Assembly (NCBI RefSeq): GCF_918797505.1 | Contig: NC_092800.1 | Coordinates: 28,294,914-28,358,913 of the forward strand | Reading direction: 5' to 3' | Length of the DNA: 64,000 nucleotides | Origin: Bemisia tabaci | Taxonomy: Eukaryota > Arthropoda > Insecta > Hemiptera > Aleyrodidae | Shown: positions 53,901-58,069 of the stretch, piece after piece | How positions within the stretch are numbered: position 1 is the stretch's first letter | Layout: each line of letters opens with the position of its first letter | Made by a program: the position numbers and the translations under genes | Notes under the pieces: generated by a model | Seen by the model: the letters and a program-made list of their open reading frames with translations, nothing else | Databases searched by the model: none | What the model was told of the DNA's origin: nothing

Positions 53901-56482
53901 ACTAGAGAGGAATTGTTATTTTACACATCCATTCTTTGCGTTTGGAATAACGTTCCGAAAACTCTCTCTTTCGTTATATTTAAATTGGACTACGAGAGTA
54001 AATTGGAATACATTTTGCAATTAGGAATTAAAATTTCTGGCTCATCTTTAAACACACTTACGTGCATAGGGAAATTAATGGTACATACGTTGTTGCTAAA
54101 CTGACCCTGAAAGTGTAGTTTCTGATTGCAAAAAATGGCTCAATGGGACAGTTGCGCTGGTCACAGAATCGTGTTTTGATGCTTGATTCTCGTAGATCAG
54201 ACAAAAATATTAGGATGCGTACAAATGGCCACTTTCTACGTTCAATATTAACCGAGATATTGCGCTTTAAAGAACTCGATTTTTTATGTCATCCACCACG
54301 GTAGTGACACACTTGGTTTCTTCCACCTTCATTTCATCAGTCAGAGAGACACACATGTGCACTAATTACTCAACGTGAGACTTGGATGAAAACAAGGTGA
54401 AAGAAACCAAGGGTGTCACTACCGTAGTTGATGACGTAAAGAACCCGACTTTTTAAAGGGCGATATCTCGGTTAATGTTGAACGTAGAAAGTTGCTGTTT
54501 GGACAGATCTTATTATTTTGAGCTGATTTACAGGAAGCGAGCATCAAAACGCGATTCTATGACCAGCGCAACTGACCCATTAAGAAGGGTAACCCTGGTA
54601 AAAATTGCCAGTAGAATCTGTGTTCCAAAATACCATAGACCTACGGCCGGCTGTAAGATTTCCAATAGCTTCTATAGCCGGCTACACAATTTCTTATAGC
54701 CTTTTATAGCCGATGGCGACTAAGCAACACCCAGGCGATAAAGTGTATGCTAAACGTTACTAATTACGGATGCTAGGACTTAGTGAGTTTTTCGAATACT
54801 GCTCTCTTTTTGGGCCGTTGTATCTTGATTTATTTTGCGAGGAAAGCTCCGTACTTTTGATGGATGCCTGCCATTACTAATATATTAGAGCGCCTTCAGT
54901 TTCGTATGATACTGTGCAATACCTCTGGTGTGAAATAGTTGCTTCAAGCGCCGTGGCAGGCGGGCAGCTAGCGCGAAACACGCATTGGCGCCTACAAACC
55001 TAACAGGGATACTTCACGCGTTGGCGTTGCGCAATGCGTGAAGTATCCCTGTTAGGTTTGTAGGCGCCAGTGCGTCGCCGCTCCGCTTTTGTGTTAGGCT
55101 CTAATATTTAATCTGTGGCGGAGTCAGCGTTATTCAACTCATGATTTTGAAATGTTTGCACATCCTGTATGGATTAGTCTCATTTTAATTGATGAAAAAA
55201 AAATGTATTAAAGGAAAATATAATGTGTGTTTTGTAAATATCAAGGTGGTTCCGTATCAAACTTAATGATTTCCAAAGCACACGAATTTCTACACAATTT
55301 CTTATAGCCTTTTATAATCGATGGCGAAAAAGCAACAGCCAGGCGATAAAGTGTAAAGCCCGGCGACAGGAACTATAGCCCGGCTGCATAATTTTTTAAT
55401 CACTTCGTATAGCCCGGCCGTATGATTTTCTCCGCATTCTACAGCCAGCTATATGATTTTCTGTAGCCTTCTTTGGCCGGCTGTAAGAATTCCTATGGTA
55501 TTTTGAAACGCAGCTATTATCGCCAATTTGTACCAGGGAAGTGGTCGTTGGTTTTCCAGTAATGGATTATTTTGTCAATAAAATGCTGACAAAATCTAAA
55601 ATGGAGTTACGGCGTATTTGCTGAGGATGGCAGTTATAGGTACTCCATGTGAACTAGTCATGTCAGCCGAATTCCATTGAAAACAATGGACCACTAGACA
55701 AGATACGAATTTAGGCATTCTGTTACATGTTCACTAGTCAGCATTTCACGCAGAGCATGATTCGCATGACGAAAATTACTTAAACCAACTCCTAACGAAG
55801 ATATTAACGTTTTTATTTCATATTGGTTACAAGGAATTTGAACTGCCTGCTCAAAAGAAACTCAAAGCTCTACGTGAATCAAATCGCGCACTACAACGGT
55901 TTTCAGTAAGCTTCTCAGTCGAGCAATGTTCATGTCCCACCATGTGTTATTCAAACTATAAGCAATTTGCTATAGCTGAGCCAAAGCGTCAAGACTGAGG
56001 TTGCCAGATTTGTATATCGCAGAGACTGCCGTGATAATGTTTAGCGCACGATGTGAATCACGTAGAGCATTGAGCTTTAATGAGCGGGTGGTTTGAATTC
56101 ACGCATCAGGAATCATTAAATACCTTTGTAAGGAGTTGATCTTGCGGTAATTTTTGTTGTGTGCATCGTGTTTTACGTGAAATTTTGGTTGAGAAACATG
56201 TATCAGAATGCTGAAATTTGTACCTTGTCTAGTGGTCCATTCAATCACTCATTGAATCTATGTTTGTGTCGATTTGACTCTTGAACCGGTGTATTACTGA
56301 CTGTGTTTACTCACGCGTTTGGTTTCGGCGGACGAGGTCGCTCTGGAGGAGCTTGGCCCAGAGCCCGGCGAGGCTGCTCAGGTGGATCGGGTGGGCGGGC
56401 GTCGGGGCGGTTCGCTCGGCGAGCGACGCGACTCCGCGCGCGAACTCCTCGCCGTCGGGCGCCCCGTCGTCGTAGAAAGCAT
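23552..56482 (-). CDS. Two-domain animal haem peroxidase (5' partial, 19 visible exons)
   Basis: Secreted or extracellular peroxidase of the animal haem peroxidase (myeloperoxidase/peroxidasin) superfamily. The family uses H2O2 to oxidise small donors or crosslink matrix and cuticle proteins. Coding exons joined in order: 56482-56315, 51201-51084, 47894-47705, 46804-46664, 45763-45649, 45005-44840, 43774-43602, 42468-42360, 40723-40551, 39431-39296, 38448-38156, 37444-37271, 35597-35217, 34473-34219, 29742-29416, 27305-27044, 26632-26486, 25868-25715, 23911-23552. All phases agree, giving 1279 codons plus TGA. Residue numbers used here count from the first complete codon of exon 1. Domain 2 keeps distal Asp641-His642, Arg782, Glu785 and proximal His886. 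Domain 1 carries Gln46-Ser47 and Pro198 at the distal and proximal His positions and retains an Arg (94). Exon 9 carries the end of domain 1 straight into the linker, so this is one gene, not two neighbours. Insect proteins with two peroxidase domains are known (Drosophila CG10211, from memory). The N-terminus is missing from the model. Confidence 0.92.
23912..25714 (-). other. Peroxidase intron 18
   Basis: 1803 bases, GT-AG. Carries the family G copy at 24868-25300; the rest is AT-rich without recognisable content. Confidence 0.7.
24868..25300 (+). repeat. Family G repeat, copy 2, hairpin at 25117-25188
   Basis: Parallel to copy 1 over about 430 bases. The hairpin stem contains CCTACAAACCTAAGTGGATA with its complement and carries a few mismatches. 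GC-rich flank (GGCGCGCGGCGTGCTGCC). Confidence 0.75.
25715..25868 (-). CDS. Peroxidase exon 18 (end of domain 2 and cysteine-rich segment)
   Basis: One base and 51 codons, acceptor TTATGCAG and donor GTAAGT; ends in phase 0. [10 protein letters not shown] closes the catalytic domain. [13 protein letters not shown] and [11 protein letters not shown] then follow. This cysteine spacing resembles a von Willebrand factor C-type segment, as seen at the C-terminus of several invertebrate peroxidases (family knowledge; not searched). Confidence 0.93.
25869..26485 (-). other. Peroxidase intron 17
   Basis: 617 bases, GT-AG, nothing further recognised. Confidence 0.6.
26486..26632 (-). CDS. Peroxidase exon 17 (domain 2, C-terminal helices)
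   Basis: One base, 48 codons and two bases, acceptor TTTTTTCAG and donor GTAAGT. Encodes [20 protein letters not shown] and then [16 protein letters not shown], the last helices of the catalytic domain. The junction to exon 18 falls at the same place as the exon 8-9 junction in domain 1. Confidence 0.95.
26633..27043 (-). other. Peroxidase intron 16
   Basis: 411 bases, GT-AG. Contains a short dispersed repeat at 26867-26905 shared with 46048-46085 and 14465-14501. Confidence 0.6.
27044..27305 (-). CDS. Peroxidase exon 16 (domain 2, [12 protein letters not shown] to DRFW)
   Basis: Two bases, 86 codons and two bases, acceptor ATATTCAG and donor [54 protein letters not shown] and RKCDRF are textbook animal peroxidase blocks. 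The final Trp of DRFW is split between this exon and exon 17. Confidence 0.97.
27374..27633. mobile_element. Family A MITE, copy 5
   Basis: Ends ATTCTGCCGTGCTGAGGG and CCTTAGCACGCAGTAT (one base lost in the right terminus), about 260 bases. Confidence 0.85.
28500..28705 (+). repeat. Three tandem, diverged units related to the family G hairpin
   Basis: Units start near 28502, 28586 and 28665. Each has GCGCCTACAAGACYG followed by GGAATAC-like and GCATTGCGCCAAAC-like blocks. These are the words of one arm of the family G hairpin, here in direct rather than inverted order. Confidence 0.65.
29096..29360. mobile_element. Family H MITE, copy 1 (ends eroded)
   Basis: TACTGAGAGTCAAGACA on the left and CTCAGTATAAGGG on the right, with TAATCTTTATTCCCGT inside. 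Same order as 43094-43403. Confidence 0.65.
29416..29742 (-). CDS. Peroxidase exon 15 (domain 2, proximal histidine)
   Basis: Two bases, 108 codons and one base, acceptor GTCTTGCAG and donor [21 protein letters not shown] carries proximal haem ligand His886. [32 protein letters not shown] and DLPALNVQR follow in the family order. The exon is GC-rich, so its complement also stays open, but only this strand gives peroxidase motifs. Confidence 0.96.
29828..30486. mobile_element. Family AA element interrupted by family C
   Basis: Left terminus GTAACAAGGTGGTGAAATGG and GGTCCACAC, then family C, then CGCACCATTTCGTAGGGG. The right terminus, inverted, reads CACCGCGAAATGGTGTGAAC ... CACCCTGTTACAC. 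Family C therefore landed within the left inverted repeat. Confidence 0.75.
29872..30090. mobile_element. Family C MITE nested in family AA
   Basis: Starts CACTGGAAAAAAACACAC; the right end GATCCAATGTGTTTTTTT lacks the last CCAGTG bases. Both inner arms are intact. Confidence 0.82.
30866..31029. repeat. Palindrome, 164 bp
   Basis: AGAGACAAGAGACCCTCCAC and GGTGGAAGCTTTTACTT are inverted at the right end. Loop around 30930-30965. Confidence 0.7.
31030..32406. other. Intronic AT-rich stretch, nothing recognised
   Basis: Part of intron 14; no repeats or frames of note. Confidence 0.4.
32407..32590. mobile_element. Family AA fragment without the family C insertion
   Basis: TACGTAACAAGGTAGAAAAA, GTGCTGAGTTCACAC and TTTGGCGGAGG run on without interruption, parallel to the left part of 29828-30486. 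It serves as an empty-site relative. Confidence 0.65.
33060..33610 (-). pseudogene. Degenerate coding-like stretch inside intron 14
   Basis: On the minus strand, long open pieces appear in two frames: [20 protein letters not shown] in one, and [19 protein letters not shown] with [14 protein letters not shown] in another. They are broken by stops at the frame changes. Base composition is more gene-like than its surroundings. It could be an old processed pseudogene; a faint resemblance to tubulin cofactor C crossed my mind, but I cannot support it. It is not a missing peroxidase exon, because exons 14 and 15 already join in frame. Confidence 0.3.
34033..34181. mobile_element. Family I MITE, copy 3
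   Basis: GGACTTTATTTTGCAACTAG and the right counterpart CTAATTGCAAAATTTAGTCC. In intron 14. Confidence 0.7.
34219..34473 (-). CDS. Peroxidase exon 14 (domain 2, catalytic Arg and REHNR helix)
   Basis: Two bases, 84 codons and one base, acceptor TTTTTCAG and donor [16 protein letters not shown] holds catalytic Arg782 and Glu785. By alignment with myeloperoxidase these are the peroxide-activating Arg and the second haem ester Glu. The following [16 protein letters not shown] and [20 protein letters not shown] are family signatures. Gln786 stands where myeloperoxidase has its sulphonium Met, so no sulphonium link is expected. Confidence 0.96.
34474..35216 (-). other. Peroxidase intron 13, with degenerate family L copy at 34906-35112
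   Basis: 743 bases, GT-AG. CAAACGGAACTATGTGC and the end TTTGGTAGAAATACGTCC match family L, but the middle is different and longer. Confidence 0.55.
35217..35597 (-). CDS. Peroxidase exon 13 (domain 2, disulphide region and YLDASQVYG)
   Basis: Two bases, 126 codons and one base, acceptor GATTCCAG and donor GTTAGT. Contains [48 protein letters not shown] and YNGRLNVT. These are the disulphide-rich region and the substrate-channel strands of the family. Strong GC bias at third codon positions produces long antisense open frames that are not genes. Confidence 0.96.
36495..36631. mobile_element. Family V MITE
   Basis: CTGTGTCAC...CTATCAAA at the left and TTTGATAGTGTGACACAG at the right. Inner GTGATTGG/CCAATCAC also pair. 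137 bases. Confidence 0.7.
36948..37087. mobile_element. Family I MITE, copy 4
   Basis: GGCCTAATTTTGCAATTAGG on the left; eroded right end CATTGCGAAATGAAGCC. Confidence 0.65.
37271..37444 (-). CDS. Peroxidase exon 12 (domain 2, distal histidine)
   Basis: Two bases, 57 codons and one base, acceptor TCTTTCAG and donor [20 protein letters not shown] carries distal His642 and the adjacent Asp641. In mammalian members the Asp forms one of the covalent haem ester links and the His activates peroxide. [11 protein letters not shown] and [12 protein letters not shown] precede it as in the family. Confidence 0.96.
37445..38155 (-). other. Peroxidase intron 11
   Basis: 711 bases, GT-AG. A short GCGCGAAGCGCTTCGG palindrome near 38078 resembles the cluster at 15755-15850. 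Nothing else. Confidence 0.6.
38156..38448 (-). CDS. Peroxidase exon 11 (polybasic site and N-terminus of domain 2)
   Basis: One base, 97 codons and one base, acceptor CTCTCGCAG and donor GTAATT. Begins [14 protein letters not shown]: residues 499-504 form a run of six basic residues that fits a furin-type cleavage site. Further on, [20 protein letters not shown] is the family signature that opens the catalytic domain, and [14 protein letters not shown] leads into exon 12. Its codon use is less GC-biased than exons 13 and 15. Confidence 0.94.
38449..39295 (-). other. Peroxidase intron 10
   Basis: 847 bases, GT-AG, no repeat recognised. Confidence 0.6.
39296..39431 (-). CDS. Peroxidase exon 10 (helical inter-domain linker)
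   Basis: Two bases, 44 codons and two bases, acceptor TTTACAG and donor GTAAGG. Encodes a charged, probably helical linker ([24 protein letters not shown]). It has no catalytic motif. Its place between exon 9 and the polybasic site fits a pro-region of domain 2. Phases match on both sides. Confidence 0.85.
39432..40550 (-). other. Peroxidase intron 9, with family F fragment at 40374-40490
   Basis: 1119 bases, GT-AG. AACATCCTCTTGCACATTG and CGACTAATAGCTCAA match the family F sequence around the mariner palindrome at 5.1-6.5 kb. Confidence 0.6.
40551..40723 (-). CDS. Peroxidase exon 9 (end of domain 1 and start of linker)
   Basis: One base, 57 codons and one base, acceptor TTTCCCTAG and donor GTAAGA. 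The first 17 residues, ending EVDAW, match [17 protein letters not shown] at the end of domain 2. The rest is an acidic then helical stretch ([20 protein letters not shown]). I compare it to the propeptide-like segment ahead of single-domain insect peroxidases. This exon proves that both domains belong to one reading frame. Confidence 0.92.
41463..41590. mobile_element. Family L MITE, copy 2
   Basis: GGACGTATTTCTACCAAACG at the left and GGTGGAAATACGTCC at the right, with TGTTATGCATATATTCTTAT inside, as in 16605-16720. Confidence 0.75.
41831..42065. mobile_element. Family C MITE, complete intronic copy
   Basis: Ends CACTGGAAAAAAAACACATT and TTTTTTTTTTCCAGTG; arms as in the other copies; 235 bases. 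In intron 8. Confidence 0.87.
42360..42468 (-). CDS. Peroxidase exon 8 (domain 1, AQLTELRK helix)
   Basis: Two bases, 35 codons and two bases, acceptor GTCCACAG and donor [24 protein letters not shown] matches [18 protein letters not shown] of exon 17. The end, PDTYL, meets exon 9 at the same codon and phase at which exon 17 (NDFL) meets exon 18. This intron position is shared by the two domains and supports an internal duplication. Confidence 0.94.
42566..42842. mobile_element. Family W MITE with inner hairpin
   Basis: GGTTACACGCTCAAATTTCC is inverted at the right end. An inner hairpin CTACCATCAAATTT...AAATTTGATGGTAG lies at 42744-42785. 277 bases, in intron 7. Confidence 0.75.
42969..43580. 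mobile_element. Family M element interrupted by family H
   Basis: Left end AATGGGTCAGTTGTGCTGGT and CTACGTTGAATATTAACCGA; right arm CGGTTAACATTCAACGTAGA. Around 43438-43480, CCGCGGTAGT words are inverted. The far right end is lost near exon 7. A family H element occupies 43094-43403. Confidence 0.75.
43094..43403. mobile_element. Family H MITE, copy 2 (complete, nested)
   Basis: AGAGTCCCTTTATACTGAGA and its inverted match ending GGGGCTCT. Inner arms CGGGAATAAAGATAAC and TAATCTTTATTCCCG. 310 bases. Confidence 0.8.
43602..43774 (-). CDS. Peroxidase exon 7 (domain 1, [16 protein letters not shown] core)
   Basis: One base, 57 codons and one base, acceptor TTTTTCGCAG and donor GTAATT. Contains [18 protein letters not shown] and [12 protein letters not shown], then [11 protein letters not shown]. 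All of these are hallmark peroxidase motifs and match exon 16-17 of domain 2 closely. Unlike domain 2, no intron interrupts RFWYEN. The donor lies about 20 bases from a family M mobile element in the following intron. Confidence 0.95.
43957..44293. mobile_element. Inverted-repeat element with purine-rich and pyrimidine-rich halves
   Basis: GTCCTAACATACGTCAG at the left and CTGACGTGTGTTAGGAG at the right. Between them, about 175 bases are almost all G/A, then about 85 bases are almost all C/T on the same strand, so the halves can pair. Confidence 0.65.
44296..44626. mobile_element. Family B MITE, copy 1
   Basis: ACACGGAGAAAAAAACCTCG and GTGGGACGCAAAGTTTAGG on the left; the right is the inverted counterpart ending AAGTTTTTTTCTCCGT. 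Inner words such as GATCTCTGAAGTTTC are also inverted. It directly abuts the purine/pyrimidine element. Confidence 0.8.
44840..45005 (-). CDS. Peroxidase exon 6 (domain 1, LPGY segment)
   Basis: Two bases, 54 codons and two bases, acceptor TTTCAG and donor [19 protein letters not shown] corresponds to the family's [14 protein letters not shown] in exon 16. The Arg-Asp-His triplet before it reads Arg-Ser-Asn-His here. The segment ends in QQFLEQMYK, equivalent to the helix before DDIDLFPGG in domain 2. Confidence 0.9.
45006..45648 (-). other. Peroxidase intron 5
   Basis: 643 bases, GT-AG, no repeat recognised; a plus-strand frame at 45125-45388 has no motif. Confidence 0.6.
45649..45763 (-). 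CDS. Peroxidase exon 5 (domain 1, shortened post-histidine region)
   Basis: 38 codons plus one base, acceptor TTTTATAG and donor GTAATT. Encodes LMDDVTNG onward, with [11 protein letters not shown] in the middle. It occupies the place of the much longer segment after the proximal His in domain 2 (most of exon 15) and has little visible similarity to it. Assignment rests mainly on splice sites, open frame and phase agreement with exons 4 and 6. Confidence 0.78.
45764..46663 (-). other. Peroxidase intron 4
   Basis: 900 bases, GT-AG. Contains a short dispersed repeat at 46048-46085 and a family A copy. Confidence 0.65.
46138..46398. mobile_element. Family A MITE, copy 6
   Basis: Ends ATTCTGCTGTGCTAAGGAAA and CCCTAGCACGGCAGTAT, 261 bases. 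Confidence 0.85.
46664..46804 (-). CDS. Peroxidase exon 4 (domain 1, proximal-His region, His replaced)
   Basis: 47 codons, phase 0 at both ends, acceptor TATTCAG and donor GTGAGT. The C-terminal part reads [13 protein letters not shown]. It aligns with [12 protein letters not shown] of exon 15, where the proximal haem ligand His886 sits. Here the Gly-His pair is Leu-Pro (Pro198). This is the second of two haem histidines lost in domain 1. The flanking exons fit in frame on both sides. Confidence 0.87.
46805..47704 (-). other. Peroxidase intron 3
   Basis: 900 bases, GT-AG, no repeat recognised. Confidence 0.6.
47705..47894 (-). CDS. Peroxidase exon 3 (domain 1, EHNR helix)
   Basis: 63 codons plus one base, acceptor TTTCTCAG and donor GTAAAT. 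Includes SEPGIG (domain 2: SEQPGL), then LVLEHNRL and NPHW. It then reads [20 protein letters not shown], the family's long conserved helix. These are among the best conserved family motifs and identify the domain without doubt. The Glu that forms a haem ester link in active members aligns with Ser97, or with Glu98 if one gap is allowed. Ends exactly in phase 0 after ILGE. Confidence 0.93.
47998..48250. mobile_element. Family A MITE, copy 7 (diverged)
   Basis: CACTGTCGTCGTATGAGCC on the left, with an internal loss, and CTTCAGCATGGCAGTA on the right. Inner arms still pair. Confidence 0.7.
48522..48783. mobile_element. Family A MITE, copy 8
   Basis: ATACTGCCGTGCTCAGGAAG and CTTCCTTGGCACGGCGGAAT, about 262 bases, in intron 2. 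Confidence 0.8.
49356..49634. mobile_element. Family X MITE (CCACGGTAGT words)
   Basis: GAGAAAAAAAACACGGTTAT and its inverted match near 49605-49634. Inner ATTCCACGGTAGTGG pairs with CTACTACCGTGGAAT. 279 bases. Immediately beyond it a perfect 18-base hairpin (49639-49656 with 49662-49679). Confidence 0.75.
49680..51083 (-). other. Remainder of peroxidase intron 2, nothing recognised
   Basis: AT-rich; the plus-strand frame at 50499-50807 lacks motifs. Confidence 0.45.
51084..51201 (-). CDS. Peroxidase exon 2 (domain 1, YLDAS segment)
   Basis: 38 codons between a TTTTGCAG acceptor and a GTGAGT donor. It contains [16 protein letters not shown], which aligns with [15 protein letters not shown] in exon 13 of domain 2. 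It ends in SCR, where the Arg (94) aligns without gaps with catalytic Arg782 of domain 2. The roughly 75 residues that precede YLDAS in domain 2, including four cysteines, have no counterpart here. The phase agrees with direct joining to exon 1 (split codon CAT, His56) and to exon 3 (split codon CAA, Gln95). Confidence 0.85.
52582..53139. mobile_element. Family P element, copy 1
   Basis: Ends AATGGTCCCCTGGACAAGG and CCTTGTCTAGTGATCCATT with inner CATTCTGATGCATG arms, about 558 bases. Same length as copy 2. Confidence 0.75.
53195..53390. mobile_element. Family O-like fragment
   Basis: Short GGTAAA/TACCA words (ATATGGTAAATGCTACCATA) with a TTTTTTTCAGTGAG end resembling 3497-3912. Confidence 0.45.
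53481..53645. mobile_element. Family J MITE, copy 3
   Basis: CTTAGTGGCGTGGCGTGCTT on the left, AAACAGGGTGTTCGAAACG inside, and CATTCACGCCTCGCCATTG on the right, about 165 bases. Confidence 0.75.
53644..53865 (+). other. GC-rich open frame in intron 1, unknown
   Basis: A 73-codon plus-strand frame containing [18 protein letters not shown] and [15 protein letters not shown]. It has more gene-like composition than its surroundings and directly follows a family J element. No family recognised; it may be a captured gene fragment or chance. Confidence 0.2.
54001..54142. mobile_element. Family I MITE, copy 5
   Basis: TTGGAATACATTTTGCAATT on the left and TTCTGATTGCAAAAAATGG on the right; joins directly onto the family M element. 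Confidence 0.65.
54140..54582. mobile_element. Family M element, uninterrupted copy
   Basis: CAATGGGACAGTTGCGCTGG pairs with CCAGCGCAACTGACCCATT. TTCTACGTTCAATATTAACC pairs with GGTTAATGTTGAACGTAGAA. Inner CCACGGTAGTGACA pairs with TGTCACTACCGTAG. 443 bases; the intact counterpart of 42969-43580. Confidence 0.8.
54594..55538. mobile_element. Family N element (TATAGCC/GGCCGGCT words), interrupted by family G
   Basis: CCCTGGTAAAAATTG at the left and CAATTTGTACCAGGG at the right. Inside lie several GCCGGCTGTAAGA and TATAGCCCGGC words. The middle 54748-55290 is a family G copy flanked by a 65-bp direct duplication. A fragment with TTTCAAAATACCA lies near 60720. Confidence 0.65.
54875..55285 (-). 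repeat. Family G repeat, copy 3, hairpin at 54988-55068
   Basis: Inverted relative to copies 1 and 2. The stem GGCGCCTACAAACCTAACAG is followed by GGATACTTCACGC and is perfectly repeated in the complement, with a loop of about 12 bases. Confidence 0.75.
55684..56241. mobile_element. Family P element, copy 2
   Basis: AATGGACCACTAGACAAG and CTTGTCTAGTGGTCCATT form inverted ends. Inner CACGTAGAGCATTGAG and related blocks match copy 1. 558 bases, next to exon 1. Confidence 0.8.
56315..56482 (-). CDS. Peroxidase exon 1 (first visible): degenerate distal-haem segment of domain 1
   Basis: The exon starts after a TTTCAG acceptor, two bases into a codon, and ends one base into a codon before GTGAGT; it encodes 55 full codons. 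It opens AFYDDG, matching the VYEDG start of the corresponding domain 2 segment. It ends [10 protein letters not shown], which aligns with [11 protein letters not shown] of exon 12. The distal haem pair Asp-His is therefore Gln46-Ser47 here. It is very GC-rich compared with its surroundings. An upstream exon must exist because the phase is not zero and no start codon fits; I could not find it. Confidence rests on the alignment to exon 12 and clean splice sites. Confidence 0.78.
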
Positions 56483-56641
56483 CTGAAACAGAAGAAAAAA
56501 CACTCCGGTCAGCGAACGTCGTAAAACAATAGACCTAGTCGAGCGGGAACCCGGGACTTTCACCCGACCCGGAGAATGGACCGGGATTTCGGCGCCGGTA
56601 ATGATAATGAACTTGGGTGGCGCTCATCGCCGATTCCAGCC

Positions 56642-56736
56642 GGGGGAAAGGAACTACAAGAGAGAATTCCGATCGTAGAAACTAGAATTAGTGCATAAAT
56701 TGCAGGTTATCGAAAACATTCGGCGTTTTGCCAAAT
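56642..56736 (+). repeat. Direct repeat, left copy (pair with 57303-57396)
   Basis: 95 bases, GGGGAAAGGAACTACAAG through TTTTGCCAAAT, repeated 660 bases downstream with only a handful of differences. The nested A/B element lies between. Confidence 0.85.
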
Positions 56737-56747
56737 CCATATGCAAA

Positions 56748-57290
56748 TACTGCCGTGTTGCATGCACGGAGAAAAAAACTTCATGCATGGGACCCGAAGT
56801 CAACTTCGGGTTTGTTTGGGTCATATAGATCTCTGAATTATTCGGATCTCGCATCTGAAAACTGGAGGTCCAACTGCAAAAGTTCGGGTCAGACATCTGA
56901 AGTGCTTAGGTATGTACCGGATACTTCAGATGTGTGACCCGAACTTCGGCAGTTGGTCCTCAAGTTTTCGGATGCGAGATCCGAAAACTTCAGAGATCCA
57001 TATGACCTCAACTTCGGGTCCCATGCACGAAGTTTTTTTCTCCGTGTGAGGGAAAACGCCGTATGAACCTCCAGGCGTTGCCAAATTTCTTTGAGATAAT
57101 CACAAATTATCGGGAAAATTTGCAAATATTTTTCTGATAATTTTTCAGATAATTTTGGTCGCAATTTCACCTAAAGCGCCTGAAAATGTCAAAGAAAAAT
57201 TATCTTAACGTTGCGCGAAAATAAACGTATTATTGAAGGAAATTTGGCAACTCCCGAGTGTTCATACGGCTTTCTTCCGTAGTACGGCGG
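56748..57290. mobile_element. Family A MITE, copy 9, interrupted by family B
   Basis: Left end ATACTGCCGTGTTG stops at 56763; the consensus resumes at about 57048 with GAGGGAAAACGCCGTATGAA and runs to AGTACGGCGG. The 284 bases between are family B. Confidence 0.85.
56764..57047. mobile_element. Family B MITE, copy 2 (nested)
   Basis: GCACGGAGAAAAAAACTTCA and the inverted GAAGTTTTTTTCTCCGTGT, with GGTCATATAGATCTCTGAA inside, as in 44296-44626. Confidence 0.85.
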
Positions 57291-57302
57291 GAAATTGGAG
57301 AC

Positions 57303-57396
57303 GGGGAAAGGAACTACAAGAGGGAATTCCGATCGTAGAAACTAGAATTAGTGCATAAATTGTAGGTTTTCGAAAACATTCGGCATTTTGTCAAAT
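57303..57396 (+). repeat. Direct repeat, right copy
   Basis: Partner of 56642-56736. Confidence 0.85.
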
Positions 57397-58069
57397 TCTC
57401 ACGTGAATATTGCAATTTTCGCAGTGGCGCACAGTGGGTTAAGGCAATCGAAGAGGTCGGACGTGAAGTTTTTGACTAAAACTGCAAATTTTGATGTTTA
57501 TTCCGTCACGTTTTCAACTTTAAGGAGAGCTTCTGGAAGAAATTTTCACAAGAAGACCAATCGAACCATTTTTAGATTATTGATTGAGTCACAAGAGCCC
57601 GCGGAAGCAGGCCTTGGAGGGCACCACGCACCAACGCACCCGCTGGAGATTGGGCCGCTTAGCAGTCAGGGAGCGTAGCCCCTAGTGATATTATATAATT
57701 TTCTCATAAACGTATCCAAATCTTCGTAGATGACTACATAACTAAATCAACATTCGTCTTTAGAGAACATAATAACACCAACCATAAATATTCTGTTGAA
57801 GAGTTGATTTTCAAGCTCCTCATCCTGAATATCATTCTAAGACGGATCAGTAAGTAAATGCTTTCATTTAAATGTTTGCCAGTCCATTCTGAAATCCTCG
57901 GCCCATCAATTCCAAGTTTCGATCGTTTCTTTTGGATTGAGAGATAAGACCAATATCATAATCCTACAGATTTTCCTCATCTAGTGTATACAAAAAAGGA
58001 TGAAGCGAGTACACCTTTTGAATATCAATACGGAATATCTGAGCTCATCACGTCAAAGCCGGCACTCGT
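57397..58069. other. No gene recognised
   Basis: The frame at 57388-57678 has no motif. A GC-rich patch near 57600-57680 ends in GGAGCGTAGCCCCTAGTG, similar in style to the palindrome cluster at 15755. Confidence 0.4.

Larger units (their letters stand above)
51202..56314 (-). other. Peroxidase intron 1, largely mobile elements
   Basis: 5113 bases, GT-AG. From 52582 onward it is mostly back-to-back elements (P, O-like, J, I, M, N with G, P). In domain 2 the equivalent position codes for the disulphide region, so a missed small exon is possible. I looked for cysteine-rich peroxidase motifs and found none. Confidence 0.6.

Noticed and set aside
23552..56482. Two separate neighbouring peroxidase genes
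   Set aside because: Exon 9 runs from the end of domain 1 into the linker without a stop, and exons 9 to 12 stay in frame, so one transcript is the simplest reading.
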